Counted from the first letter of the stretch, positions 7,811-17,148 are shown. The stretch is 20,834 nucleotides of DNA from Gammaproteobacteria bacterium UBA7803 (GCA_002480525.1 DLCH01000068.1:62497-83330), one strand, 5' to 3'. Translations and numbers: made by a program. The notes: a model not told the origin generated them from the sequence alone.

Positions 7811-7839
7811 ACTCTAGCCACTTGACCTCGGATACGCAA
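7811..7839 (-). promoter_or_regulatory. predicted promoter of the carboxylase gene
   Basis: On the minus strand, TTGCGT (7839-7834) and TAGAGT (7816-7811, four of six matches to TATAAT) are 17 bases apart. Transcription would begin near 7804, leaving a leader of only about 14 bases to the TTG or 26 to the GTG, which favours the GTG as start. The spacer contains half of an inverted repeat, so a repressor there could block the polymerase. Confidence 0.4.
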
Positions 7840-7860
7840 ACGGACTTATCCGTAAGTGGC
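7817..7860. promoter_or_regulatory. inverted repeat in the carboxylase/moaB divergent region
   Basis: The perfect 7-base arms GCCACTT (7817-7823) and AAGTGGC (7854-7860) enclose a second pair, CGGAT (7829-7833) and ATCCG (7848-7852). A tighter dyad, ACTTA-N4-TAAGT, lies at 7844-7857. The repeat overlaps the predicted carboxylase promoter and lies 53 bases before moaB. It could be an operator for a lipid regulator, but it does not match the FadR, FabR or PsrA sites I can recall, so the regulator is unknown. Confidence 0.35.
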
Positions 7861-7913
7861 CGATTTTGCTCGTAAATTTAGCTAGAAAAACACGTCTCTG
7901 GGAGAACTGCGTC

Positions 7914-8426
7914 ATGACTCCGCTCGCCTGCGCGGTGCTCACCGTCTCCGACACCCGCACTGCCGCCGACGATGCCTCGGGAGATCTGCTGGTGTCGCTG
8001 CTGGAAGGTGACGGCCACCGCCTCGCTGCCCGCGACCTGGTGCGCGACGACGTCTACCGGATACGCGCCGCGGTGTCGGCCTGGATCGCCGACGAGACCG
8101 TGGACGTGATCGTCACCACCGGCGGCACCGGCTTCACCGGCCGTGACAGCACGCCGGAAGCGCTGCTGCCCCTGTTCGACAAGACCATCGTCGGCTTCGG
8201 CGAGCTGTTCCGCCAGGTGTCCTACGACGAGATCGGCCCCTCCACCATCCAGTCCCGGGCCGTCGCCGGCATCGCCAACGCGACCCTGGTGTTCGCGCTG
8301 CCGGGCTCCCGCAACGCCGTGCGCACGGGCTGGGAGAAGATCCTCCGGGCCCAGCTCGACGCCAGTTTCCGACCCTGCAACCTGGCCGAGCTCATCCCCC
8401 GCTTCCGGGAAGGTGCCCCGGGCTGA
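7914..8426 (+). CDS. moaB: molybdenum cofactor biosynthesis protein MoaB
   Basis: The 170-residue product matches the MoaB/MogA fold: VLTVSDTRT at 8-16, the molybdopterin-binding loop TTGGTGFTGRDSTPEA at 68-83, and FALPGSRNAV near 127-136. Family members adenylylate molybdopterin before molybdate insertion in the cytosol, although E. coli MoaB itself lacks clear activity. Length is normal. The ATG at 7914 is supported by GGAGA (7901-7905) eight bases upstream; an ATG further upstream in frame has no such site and adds residues foreign to the family. It is divergent from the carboxylase and 97 bases ahead of the thiolase. The molybdoenzyme MsrP is encoded about 10 kb away. Confidence 0.9.
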   Translation: MTPLACAVLTVSDTRTAADDASGDLLVSLLEGDGHRLAARDLVRDDVYRIRAAVSAWIADETVDVIVTTGGTGFTGRDSTPEALLPLFDKTIVGFGELFRQVSYDEIGPSTIQSRAVAGIANATLVFALPGSRNAVRTGWEKILRAQLDASFRPCNLAELIPRFREGAPG

Positions 8427-8461
8427 CCCGCCGGCGCGGCGGCCGGACCCCATCGCGGCGG

Positions 8462-8491
8462 TTCAGATACACCCGCCGCCGCGGGTAGAAT
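8462..8491 (+). promoter_or_regulatory. predicted promoter of the thiolase-fabY pair
   Basis: TTCAGA (8462-8467, four of six) and TAGAAT (8486-8491, five of six to the -10 consensus) are 18 bases apart, with a start near 8498 and a leader of about 26 bases. A perfect dyad ACCCGC-CGCC-GCGGGT (8471-8486) fills the spacer and touches the -10 box, a position typical of repressor operators. It implies that thiolase and fabY are transcribed independently of moaB. Confidence 0.45.
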
Positions 8492-8523
8492 GCGTTCACG
8501 CCAATCCAGCGGACACGCATTCC

Positions 8524-9684
8524 ATGACCAGCCACGCCTACATCCTCAGCGCCGCGCGCACCCCCATCGGCAGTTTCCAGGGCGCGCTCGCGCCGCTCAC
8601 CGCGCCGGCGCTGGGCGCCCACGCGGTTCGTGCCGCCCTCGCCGACGGCCAGGTCGACGTGGACCGCGTGTCCGAGGTGATCCTCGGCAACGTGGTCAGC
8701 GCGGGGCTCAAACAGGCGCCGGCACGCCAGGCCATGCGCCAGGCCGGACTGCCCGACGGCTGCGGCGCCACCACCGTCAACAAGGTGTGCGGCTCCGGCA
8801 TGAAGGCCACCATGCTCGCCAACGACCTGATCCGGGCCGGCTCCGCCGCGCTGGTGGTCGCCGGCGGCATGGAGAGCATGAGCAACACGCCCTATCTGAT
8901 CGGCAAGGCCCGCGGCGGCCTGCGGATGGGCCACGCCGAGCTCAAGGACGCCATGTTCCTCGACGGCCTGGAGGACGCCGAGACCGGCGCCGCCATGGGC
9001 ACCTTCGCCCAGACCACCGCCGATGCGCATCAGCTCACCCGGGAAGCGATGGACAGCTACGCCATCCGCTCGGTGGAGCGCGCCCGGGCGGCCACCGCCT
9101 CCGGCGCGCTGGCCAGCGAGATCGCGCCGATCGAGGTCGGCGGCGTGACGGTCAGCGACGACGAGCCGCCCCAGCGGGCCAAGGTCGAGCGTATTCCGAC
9201 GCTGCGGCCCGCCTTCAAGGCCGACGGCACCATCACCGCGGCGAACTCCAGCGGCATTTCCGACGGCGCCTCCGCCCTGGTCATCGCCGGCGAGGACGCG
9301 CTGGACGGCCGCACGCCGCTGGCCCGCATCGCCGGCCACGCCACTCACTCCCAGCACCCCAGCGAGTTCACCCTGGCGCCGGTGGGCGCGATCGGCAAGC
9401 TGCTGGAGCGCCTGGGCTGGACCGCCGACGAGGTCGACCTGTTCGAAATCAACGAGGCCTTCGCCATGGTCACCATGCTGGCCATCGACGGTCTGCACCT
9501 CGACCCGGAACGGGTCAACGTCTACGGCGGCGCCTGCGCGCAGGGCCATCCCATCGGCTCCACCGGCAGCCGGCTGATCGTCACCCTGGCCCACGCCATG
9601 GCGGCCCGCGACGCCCGCCGCGGCATTGCGGCGCTGTGCATCGGCGGCGGCGAGGCCACGGCCATCGCCCTGACGAGAGACTGA
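8524..9684 (+). CDS. acetyl-CoA C-acetyltransferase (thiolase)
   Basis: The product has 386 residues, standard for thiolases. The acyl-accepting cysteine is C89 in NKVCGSGMKA, NEAFA follows at 310-314, the catalytic histidine is H342 in GGACAQGHPIGSTG, and the second cysteine is C372 in CIGGGEATA. All catalytic residues are present; the variant blocks GGACAQGHP and CIGGGEATA replace the more common GGAIALGHP and CIGGGQG forms. The enzyme interconverts two acetyl-CoA and acetoacetyl-CoA in the cytosol. It lies four bases upstream of fabY, so the two are almost certainly cotranscribed. The ATG at 8524 begins the canonical TSHAYILSAARTPIGSF start, and the longer upstream frame overlaps moaB. Whether it works in synthesis or breakdown is not decided by sequence. 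Confidence 0.92.
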   Translation: MTSHAYILSAARTPIGSFQGALAPLTAPALGAHAVRAALADGQVDVDRVSEVILGNVVSAGLKQAPARQAMRQAGLPDGCGATTVNKVCGSGMKATMLANDLIRAGSAALVVAGGMESMSNTPYLIGKARGGLRMGHAELKDAMFLDGLEDAETGAAMGTFAQTTADAHQLTREAMDSYAIRSVERARAATASGALASEIAPIEVGGVTVSDDEPPQRAKVERIPTLRPAFKADGTITAANSSGISDGASALVIAGEDALDGRTPLARIAGHATHSQHPSEFTLAPVGAIGKLLERLGWTADEVDLFEINEAFAMVTMLAIDGLHLDPERVNVYGGACAQGHPIGSTGSRLIVTLAHAMAARDARRGIAALCIGGGEATAIALTRD

Positions 9685-9688
9685 CACC

Positions 9689-11548
9689 ATGGCCAAGCGA
9701 CTGCCCATCATCGCGGGATTCGGCGGCATCAACGGCGCCGGCAGGGCATCCTTCAACCACGCCTACCGGCGCCTGGTGATCGACGTGCTGAGAGAGGCCG
9801 ACCGCAGCCGGACCTATCGCAGCCTGGCTCGGCTGATGAACCTGGATTCCGACCCGGATCAGGCCGACGTGCGCCGCTACATCGACGCGCATACGCTGGT
9901 GCGGCGCATCGAGCTGTTCGACCCCGCCAGCGTGCTGTGCCACAAGAACGCGCTGCTGAAACCCGACGCGGGGGATGCGTTCTCCTTTACCATCGCCACC
10001 CGCCAGCTCCCCGAGAACCTGCCGGGCGGCTGGGAAGTCAGCGACGCCGGCGACGGCCGCACCCGGGTGCGCGTGCCCGACGGCGTGAACGTGCTGTTCC
10101 CGGACCAGCGCCGATCCCGCGTATCCAGCGCCGGCCAGGTGCCGACCGGGTTCGATCCCGGCGCGCTGTACCAGTCCCGCAACCACCCGCGCGCGCTCCA
10201 GCTCACCGTGTTCGGCGCGTCCGACGCGCTGCGCTCCACCGGCATCGACCTCGACACCCTGAAGCAGGTGGTCGCGCCGGACGAATTCGCCGTGTACTCC
10301 GGCAGCGCCATGGGTCAGCTCGACGCCGAGGGTTACGGCGGGCTGCTGCAGAACCCCCTGCTGGGCAAACGCCCCAGCTCCAAGAACGTCGCCCTGGGCC
10401 TGAACGAAATGCCGGGCGACTTCGTCAACGCCTACGTGCTGGGCAGCGTCGGCGGCACCGCCGGCGTGATCGGCGCCTGCGCCACGTTCCTGTACGCGGT
10501 CCGCCAGGGCGTGCGGGACATCCAGTCCGGCCGCAAGCGCGTGGTCGTGGTCGGCAACTCCGAGGCGCCGGTGGTGCCCGAGGTGATCGAAGGCTATCGG
10601 ACCATGGGCGCGCTCGCCGAGGACGACGCGCTCATGGCCCTGGACGGACGCTCGGACCAGCCGGACTACCGGCGCGCCTGCCGGCCGTTCTCCGACAACT
10701 GCGGCTTCACCGTCGCCGAAGGCTCCATGTACGCGGTGCTCATGGACGACGAGCTGGCGCTGGAGCTCGGCGCCCGCATTCTCGGCTCGGTGCCGGACGT
10801 GTTCGTCAATGCGGACGGCTACAAGAAGTCCATTCCCGGGCCCGGCATCGGCAACTACCTGACCGTGGCGAAAGCCATGGCGCTCACCCGGGCGGTGCTC
10901 GGTGAGCCGGCGCTGACCCGCGGCACCTACGTTCAGGCCCACGGCACCGGCACGCCTCAGAACCGGGTCACCGAATCCCACATTCTCAACGAGCTGGCGC
11001 GGATCAACGGCATCGAGCGTCTGCGCGTCGGGGCCGTCAAATCCTACCTCGGCCACTCTCTGGCACCGGCGGGCGGCGACCAGCTCGCCGCCGTGCTGGG
11101 CGTCTGGGAGCATGGCTGGCTGCCGGGCATCACCACCATCGACCATGTCGCCACCGACGTGCACGCGAGCCATCTGGAGCTGCCGCTGCAGCACGTCGAG
11201 GTGGCGCCCGACGAAACCGAGGCCGCGCTGATCAACTCGAAGGGATTCGGCGGCAACAACGCCACCGGAGTGTTCTTCTCACCGGCGCGGACCCGGCGGA
11301 TGCTGGAGCAGCGCTGGGGCAGGGACGCGCTCAAGGCCTACGACGCGCGGGCCGAATCCGTGGCGCAGATCGCGAACGACTACGACGCCGCCATGGACCG
11401 GGGCGAGGTGGCGCCGATCTACCGGTTCGGCGAAGGCGTGCTGGACGGCGAGGACCTGGAGATCAGCCGCGACGAGATCCGCATCCCCGGATTCGGCCGG
11501 CCGGTCAACCTGAAGTTCGACAACCCGTTCCCCGACATGTCGGACTGA
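9689..11548 (+). CDS. fabY: long beta-ketoacyl-ACP synthase, FabY type
   Basis: The 619-residue product is far longer than FabB or FabF (about 410) and resembles, by recollection, P. aeruginosa FabY (PA5174) along its length: IIAGFGGINGAGRASF at the start, a distinctive region before the synthase fold (about 20-170), then the fold. The catalytic triad is C264 (GACATFLY), H418 (VQAHGTGTP) and H456 (YLGHSLAPAG), followed by NSKGFGGNNATG at 516-527. FabY condenses acetyl-CoA with malonyl-ACP to start fatty acid synthesis, the role of FabH in E. coli. GAGAG lies eight bases upstream of the ATG. It is the second gene after the thiolase and converges on sirB1 with seven bases between stops. The divergently placed carboxylase could supply its malonyl units. 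Confidence 0.9.
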   Translation: MAKRLPIIAGFGGINGAGRASFNHAYRRLVIDVLREADRSRTYRSLARLMNLDSDPDQADVRRYIDAHTLVRRIELFDPASVLCHKNALLKPDAGDAFSFTIATRQLPENLPGGWEVSDAGDGRTRVRVPDGVNVLFPDQRRSRVSSAGQVPTGFDPGALYQSRNHPRALQLTVFGASDALRSTGIDLDTLKQVVAPDEFAVYSGSAMGQLDAEGYGGLLQNPLLGKRPSSKNVALGLNEMPGDFVNAYVLGSVGGTAGVIGACATFLYAVRQGVRDIQSGRKRVVVVGNSEAPVVPEVIEGYRTMGALAEDDALMALDGRSDQPDYRRACRPFSDNCGFTVAEGSMYAVLMDDELALELGARILGSVPDVFVNADGYKKSIPGPGIGNYLTVAKAMALTRAVLGEPALTRGTYVQAHGTGTPQNRVTESHILNELARINGIERLRVGAVKSYLGHSLAPAGGDQLAAVLGVWEHGWLPGITTIDHVATDVHASHLELPLQHVEVAPDETEAALINSKGFGGNNATGVFFSPARTRRMLEQRWGRDALKAYDARAESVAQIANDYDAAMDRGEVAPIYRFGEGVLDGEDLEISRDEIRIPGFGRPVNLKFDNPFPDMSD

Positions 11549-11555
11549 GCGGCGC

Positions 11556-12377
11556 TCAGTGGCGCGTCGGGTCACCGTCCTCGGCGGCCGCCAGACGCGC
11601 CCGGGCGATGCCGCGCAGCTCCCGCGACCGCTCGTCGTCGCCGGCGCCGATGGCGTTCAGCGCTTCACGGTAGGCCTGCCGCGCCGGCGCCAGCACGCCC
11701 AGACGCCGCCACCAGTCACCACGCTCCAGCAGCAGCACCGGCTCGCCCGGCGCCAGCGCGAGCTGGGCGTCGATCACGTCCAGCAGCAGGTCGTCGGTCC
11801 CGGTGCGGATCAGCGCCGCCTTGACGTTGTTGAGCATGCGCAGCCCGACCGCGAGCGGCGGCGCCGGCACGAACAGCCGTTCCGGCGGCAGGGATCTGGC
11901 CGCGGCCGGCTGGCGCGCCAGCGCCGCCGCCACGTCGACGGTGTCCATCACGAAGGGGTCGATGATCACCCCCTCGACCTCCACCAGGAAATGCCCGGGA
12001 AAGTTCACGCCCCGGGCGGACAGGCCGCGCAGCCGCGCGACGTCCATGAGCACGATGCCCAGGGTGATCGGGATGCCGCTGCGATGCGCGATGACCCAGG
12101 ACAGGTTGCTGTTGTGCAGCGACTCGTAGTCTTCCAGGTTGCCGGAAAAACCCAGCGCGGCGAGCCCCTGCCAGGGCGTCGGCGCGGCGTCGCCGGCGGC
12201 CGCCAGCACTTCCAGGTCGCTGCGCAGCGCGGCTTCCCGGACGGAGTCGTCGAACAGGCGCGCCACCAGGCAGGCGATGGTGACCTCGTCCGCCCTGCCC
12301 GGGTACGCGCCGCCGTCGGCGGCCACGGCCGGGTCCCGCGCGAACGCCTCGAAATCGGCACGCAGACCTTCCCGCAC
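11556..12377 (-). CDS. SirB1-family protein (transglutaminase-like plus TPR)
   Basis: The 273-residue product carries the SirB1 core (about 30-190): YESLHNSNLSWVIAHRSGIP at 84-103, the helix LGIVLMDVARLRGL, and NFPGHFLVEV with H129, followed by IIDPF with D140. Helical TPR-like repeats occupy about 200-265. The transglutaminase-like fold keeps the His and Asp but shows no cysteine at the expected nucleophile position (the only Cys is C36), so enzymatic activity is doubtful. The cellular role of the family is unclear. The start is GTG at 12377, seven bases after the receiver gene, with GGAGAG eleven bases upstream. It is the last gene of the holD-rimI-prfC transcription unit. Confidence 0.82.
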   Translation of the reverse strand: MREGLRADFEAFARDPAVAADGGAYPGRADEVTIACLVARLFDDSVREAALRSDLEVLAAAGDAAPTPWQGLAALGFSGNLEDYESLHNSNLSWVIAHRSGIPITLGIVLMDVARLRGLSARGVNFPGHFLVEVEGVIIDPFVMDTVDVAAALARQPAAARSLPPERLFVPAPPLAVGLRMLNNVKAALIRTGTDDLLLDVIDAQLALAPGEPVLLLERGDWWRRLGVLAPARQAYREALNAIGAGDDERSRELRGIARARLAAAEDGDPTRH

Positions 12378-12384
12378 GGGAAGA

Positions 12385-12753
12385 CTAACTCTCCAGCAGA
12401 GCGTCGATGGTGGTGAGAAGCTCCTGGCGGGCGAAGGGCTTGGCGAGGGTCGCGTCGGCGCCGATGTAGCGCGCCGTCTCCAGATAGTCCCCCGGACCGA
12501 GACGGCCGCCGCCGGAGATGGCGACGATGGGAATGCGGCTGTCGGTCCGGCGGATCTCCGAGATGGTCTCGATGCCCTCCTTCTCGGGCATGATCAGGTC
12601 GGTGATGACCAGATCGAAGTCGTGCTCGGCGAGCATGGTCGTCGCCTCGCGGCCGTTCTCCGCGATGGTGACTTCGTGCCCCTCGAGCCGAAGCATCTCG
12701 CTGACGACCTCGCGGACGGAGGCGTCGTCGTCGATGACCAGTATTGCACTCAT
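12385..12753 (-). CDS. single-domain response regulator (CheY-like receiver)
   Basis: The 122-residue product is a bare receiver domain. The acidic pocket is D8-D9-D10, the phosphoacceptor is D52 in VITDLIMPEKEG, the switch serine is S80 in VAISGGG, and the conserved lysine is K105 in AKPF. There is no DNA-binding or enzyme output domain, so it must act through a protein partner, as CheY and Spo0F do. No histidine kinase is encoded in the window. It lies 15 bases after prfC and seven before sirB1, suggesting cotranscription with translation and replication genes; whether this has functional meaning is unknown. Confidence 0.9.
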   Translation of the reverse strand: MSAILVIDDDASVREVVSEMLRLEGHEVTIAENGREATTMLAEHDFDLVITDLIMPEKEGIETISEIRRTDSRIPIVAISGGGRLGPGDYLETARYIGADATLAKPFARQELLTTIDALLES

Positions 12754-12768
12754 GCTCGGTGCCCGTGC

Positions 12769-14382
<1,614 letters not shown>

Positions 14383-14454
14383 GAGAGGATCCGGGGATGT
14401 ATCGAGGTCGCCGCAGGGCCGATCCGCGACCCGCGGACCGGCCAGGCGCCGCGC

Positions 14455-14922
14455 TCAGACCTGGGCGGCCGCGGCGAACTGGCTGAGGTCGAGCGCCATC
14501 ACCTGGGCGTCCTCGTGGCCCAGGGGCGCGGGATAGTAGTCCTTTCGCACGCCGATTTCATGGAATCCGAGGGACCGGTACAGCGCCAGCGCCACCAGGT
14601 TCGACGGCCGGACCTCGAGAAAGACCATGCCCGCGCCCCGCAGCCTGGCCCGCTCGAGCATGTGCAGCACGAGGGCGCGGCCGAGGCCGTGCCCCTGCAG
14701 GTCCCGCCGCACGCAGACGTTCAGCAGATGCGCCTCGCCGGCCCCGAAGGCCAGGATGCCGTGCCCCACGACCTCGCCGTCCCGGATCTGCACCCGGCAC
14801 TCGTGCAGGGCCGACAGGCAGTCGCTGAAGTTGCCGCGGCTCCAGGGGTACTGATACGCCCGCTGCTCGTTCTCGAGCACCTGATCGAGGTCGCCCTCGA
14901 GCATCGGCCGGAACGCGGTCAT
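14455..14922 (-). CDS. rimI: ribosomal protein S18 alanine N-acetyltransferase RimI
   Basis: The 155-residue GNAT protein has the acetyl-CoA pyrophosphate loop RRDLQGHGLG (72-81) and a glutamate and tyrosine at E103 and Y115, the same positions as the general base and acid of E. coli RimI. It acetylates the N-terminus of ribosomal protein S18 in the cytosol. The ATG overlaps the holD stop as ATGA (14922-14919), so translation is probably coupled. This holD-rimI overlap is a classic gammaproteobacterial arrangement and helps identify both genes. Length is normal (E. coli 148). Confidence 0.92.
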   Translation of the reverse strand: MTAFRPMLEGDLDQVLENEQRAYQYPWSRGNFSDCLSALHECRVQIRDGEVVGHGILAFGAGEAHLLNVCVRRDLQGHGLGRALVLHMLERARLRGAGMVFLEVRPSNLVALALYRSLGFHEIGVRKDYYPAPLGHEDAQVMALDLSQFAAAAQV

Positions 14923-15635
14923 GCGTCGTTCCGCAGCCGCTGCCAGAGCGCCCGCTTGGCCGCCGGATCCTGGCCCAGGTCGGCCAGTGGTGGCAGCTCG
15001 ATCCGCCCTGCCCCGCCCGGCGCCGCGGACCAGCGTGCGGCGACCTCGGGGGTGCACAGCACGCGCCGCACCGCGTGATCGGCCACGTCCTTGTCGACGA
15101 ACGCGGCCAGGGCCCGAACCGCGGCCTCGGCGCCCCGCTGCAGGTCGATGCCGCCCTCCACCGGGGGCCACCGAAACGTGCGGCTGGCGGGCCGGCCGGC
15201 GAAGTCGCCGCTGGCCGCGGCGAGCACGTCCCGGGCGAGGCGCTGGTCACGGCGCGACGCCGCGCCGTCGACCAGCATCAGCGTGTCACCGGAGACCAGC
15301 GCCAGGACGCTGAAGGGTTCCGCAGGCTTGGTGTCGGCGGCCGGCCTCGGGGGTTCCTGGGCAGGTCGGGCGGAAGGCGGCGGCTGGTCCCGGGAGCCGG
15401 TGTTCGCCGCCGGTCTGGCCGCGGGGGCCGCCCCAGGCGCGGCGGCGGCCGCCGCCGGCGTTCCGGCCGGCTCACGGATGGTGCCGGGACCCGCCGGTGT
15501 CACGGGTACTGGAGCACGCCGGCCTTCCGGCTCCGGCCGGGCAGCCCCGGCCGCTCCGTCGCCGGGGGCGGCGCGAAGCTGCCAGGGCACGATGCCCAGA
15601 TCGCCGAGAATTCTGCGGCGGGCGGCTGCATCCAT
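14919..15635 (-). CDS. holD: DNA polymerase III psi subunit-like protein (HolD)
   Basis: The 238-residue product begins with LGDLGIVPWQLR (11-21), close to the LQQLGITQWSLR start of E. coli HolD, and ends with LADLGQDPAAKRALWQRL (217-234), close to the HolD end TDLRANPTARAALWQQI. In E. coli the psi N-terminus binds the clamp-loader collar and the rest binds chi, linking the loader to SSB. Residues about 25-107 form a Pro/Ala-rich, probably disordered linker absent from the 137-residue E. coli protein. The globular part is about 108-236. The rimI overlap supports the call. A TACAAT box (15667-15662, minus strand) may be its -10, though its -35 is poor. Confidence 0.75.
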   Translation of the reverse strand: MDAAARRRILGDLGIVPWQLRAAPGDGAAGAARPEPEGRRAPVPVTPAGPGTIREPAGTPAAAAAAPGAAPAARPAANTGSRDQPPPSARPAQEPPRPAADTKPAEPFSVLALVSGDTLMLVDGAASRRDQRLARDVLAAASGDFAGRPASRTFRWPPVEGGIDLQRGAEAAVRALAAFVDKDVADHAVRRVLCTPEVAARWSAAPGGAGRIELPPLADLGQDPAAKRALWQRLRNDA

Positions 15636-15648
15636 GACAGTGCGACGC

Positions 15649-15677
15649 TTCCAAAACGCGGATTGTACACGTATAAC
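15649..15677 (+). promoter_or_regulatory. predicted promoter of the DAHP synthase gene
   Basis: TTCCAA (15649-15654) and TATAAC (15672-15677, five of six to the -10 consensus) are 17 bases apart; transcription would start near 15684, giving a leader of about 28 bases. The holD promoter candidate overlaps on the other strand. No TrpR- or TyrR-like operator palindrome and no leader-peptide attenuator are visible, so control may be mainly allosteric. Confidence 0.45.
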
Positions 15678-15711
15678 GCCGAGTCCAGACCCGACGAACC
15701 CGTCCGCATCC

Positions 15712-16776
15712 ATGAAGTATCTGACCGACGACGTCCGCATCACCGGCATGGAAGAGGTGATCGCGCCGGAAGCCCTGATCGAGGAGTTGCCCATCACCGC
15801 GGCCGCCTCCCGCACCACCTTCACCGCGCGCCAGGCCATCAGCGACATCCTGCACGGCCGCGACTCCCGGCTGATGGTGGTGATCGGCCCCTGCTCCATT
15901 CACGACCCCGCGGCCGCCCTGGAGTACGCCGACCGGCTGCGCGAGCTCGCCCGCCGGCACGAGGAGCAGCTGCTGGTCATCATGCGCGTGTATTTCGAGA
16001 AGCCGCGCACCACGGTGGGCTGGAAGGGCCTGATCAACGACCCCCACCTGGACAACTCCTTCGACATCAACACCGGCCTGCGGCTCGCCCGCGGGCTGCT
16101 GCGGGACATCGCCGACCGGGGACTCGGCACGGGCACGGAGTACCTCGACCCGATCACCCCCCAGTACGTCGCCGACCTGGTGAGCTGGGGCGCCATCGGG
16201 GCGCGCACCACCGAGAGCCAGGTGCATCGCCAGCTCGCCTCCGGGCTGTCCTGCCCCGTGGGCTTCAAGAACTCCACCGACGGCTCCATTCAGGTGGCCG
16301 TGGACGCCATCGCCTCGGCGGCCCATCCGCACATCTTCCTGTCGGTGACCAAGCGCGGCCATTCGGCGATCTTCTCCACCGCCGGCAATCCGGACTGTCA
16401 TCTCATCCTGCGCGGCGGCGGCGGCAGGCCGAACTACGACAACCCGTCGATTCACTACGCCAGCCGCCTGCTCGAGCATGCCGGCCTGACCAACCGCGTG
16501 ATGGTGGACATGAGCCACGCCAACAGCGACAAGAACCACAAGAAGCAGCTCGACGTCTGCGCGGACATCTGCCGGCAGCTCGGCGAGGGCGAGGAACGGA
16601 TCTTCGGGGTGATGATCGAGAGCAACCTGGTGGAGGGCAAGCAGAGCATCGGCAAGGCCGACTCGATGACCTACGGCCAGAGCATCACCGACGCCTGCAT
16701 CGGCTGGGAAGACAGCGAGCGCGTGCTGGCCGAGCTGGCGGCGGCCAGCGCCGCCCGGACGGCCCTCACCGCCTGA
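15712..16776 (+). CDS. aroG: class I DAHP synthase (3-deoxy-7-phosphoheptulonate synthase)
   Basis: The 354-residue product condenses phosphoenolpyruvate with erythrose 4-phosphate, the first step to aromatic amino acids. Metal ligands correspond to E. coli AroG: C61 in GPCSIHD, H269 in VMVDMSHAN, E303 in MIESNL and D327 in ITDACIGW. The substrate-site lysine is K97 in FEKPRTTVGWKG. ARTTESQVHRQLASGLSCP is intact, and P150 and S180, known feedback sites in AroG, are kept, so allosteric control by an aromatic amino acid is likely. The block FLSVTKRGHSAI resembles AroG/AroH more than AroF; which amino acid inhibits it is uncertain. It is divergent from holD and converges on phhB with 21 bases between stops. 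Confidence 0.93.
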   Translation: MKYLTDDVRITGMEEVIAPEALIEELPITAAASRTTFTARQAISDILHGRDSRLMVVIGPCSIHDPAAALEYADRLRELARRHEEQLLVIMRVYFEKPRTTVGWKGLINDPHLDNSFDINTGLRLARGLLRDIADRGLGTGTEYLDPITPQYVADLVSWGAIGARTTESQVHRQLASGLSCPVGFKNSTDGSIQVAVDAIASAAHPHIFLSVTKRGHSAIFSTAGNPDCHLILRGGGGRPNYDNPSIHYASRLLEHAGLTNRVMVDMSHANSDKNHKKQLDVCADICRQLGEGEERIFGVMIESNLVEGKQSIGKADSMTYGQSITDACIGWEDSERVLAELAAASAARTALTA

Positions 16777-16797
16777 CGCCGACGGCCACGGGCCCGA

Positions 16798-17148
16798 TCA
16801 GAGCACCAGCGCGTCGGTGCGGGCCGCCATGATGAAGTCGTTGCGGTGCAGCCCGCCGATGGCGTGGGTCCACCAGTAGACCTCGACGCTGCCGTACTCC
16901 ACCACCAGCCTGGGGTGATGGTCCTCGGCTTCGGCCAGATCGCCGATCCGGGTCGCCAGGGCCAGGGCCGCCACGAAGTTCTTCACGGCGATGCGCCGCC
17001 GCAGCATCGGCACGCCGTCCTCCTTGACGATCTCCCAGTCGTCGAGCTGGCCCAGCAGCGGGCGCCAGTCGGCTTCGGGCACCGAAGGGGAATCCGGCCG
17101 GCAGGCTTCGCAGGCCTGGTTCGCGAGTGGCGGCGTGCTGTCAGGCAT
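16798..17148 (-). CDS. phhB: pterin-4a-carbinolamine dehydratase (PhhB/PCD)
   Basis: The 116-residue product dehydrates 4a-hydroxytetrahydrobiopterin, recycling the cofactor of phenylalanine hydroxylase. The active-site block is EDHHPRLVVEYGSVEVYWW (75-93), then THAIGGLHRNDFIMAARTD; H77, H78 and H95 are the expected catalytic histidines. The N-terminal CEACRPDSP resembles, by recollection, Pseudomonas PhhB. No phenylalanine hydroxylase gene is present in the window. Its ATG overlaps the end of msrQ by eight bases, so it is probably the last gene of the ilvC-pssA-msrPQ unit. PhhB also acts in transcription control in Pseudomonas, but nothing here tests that. Confidence 0.93.
   Translation of the reverse strand: MPDSTPPLANQACEACRPDSPSVPEADWRPLLGQLDDWEIVKEDGVPMLRRRIAVKNFVAALALATRIGDLAEAEDHHPRLVVEYGSVEVYWWTHAIGGLHRNDFIMAARTDALVL

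Noticed and set aside
15636..15711. TrpR or TyrR operator, or an attenuator, ahead of the DAHP synthase gene
   Set aside because: No palindrome resembling either operator and no leader peptide with Phe, Tyr or Trp codons could be found in the 76 bases.
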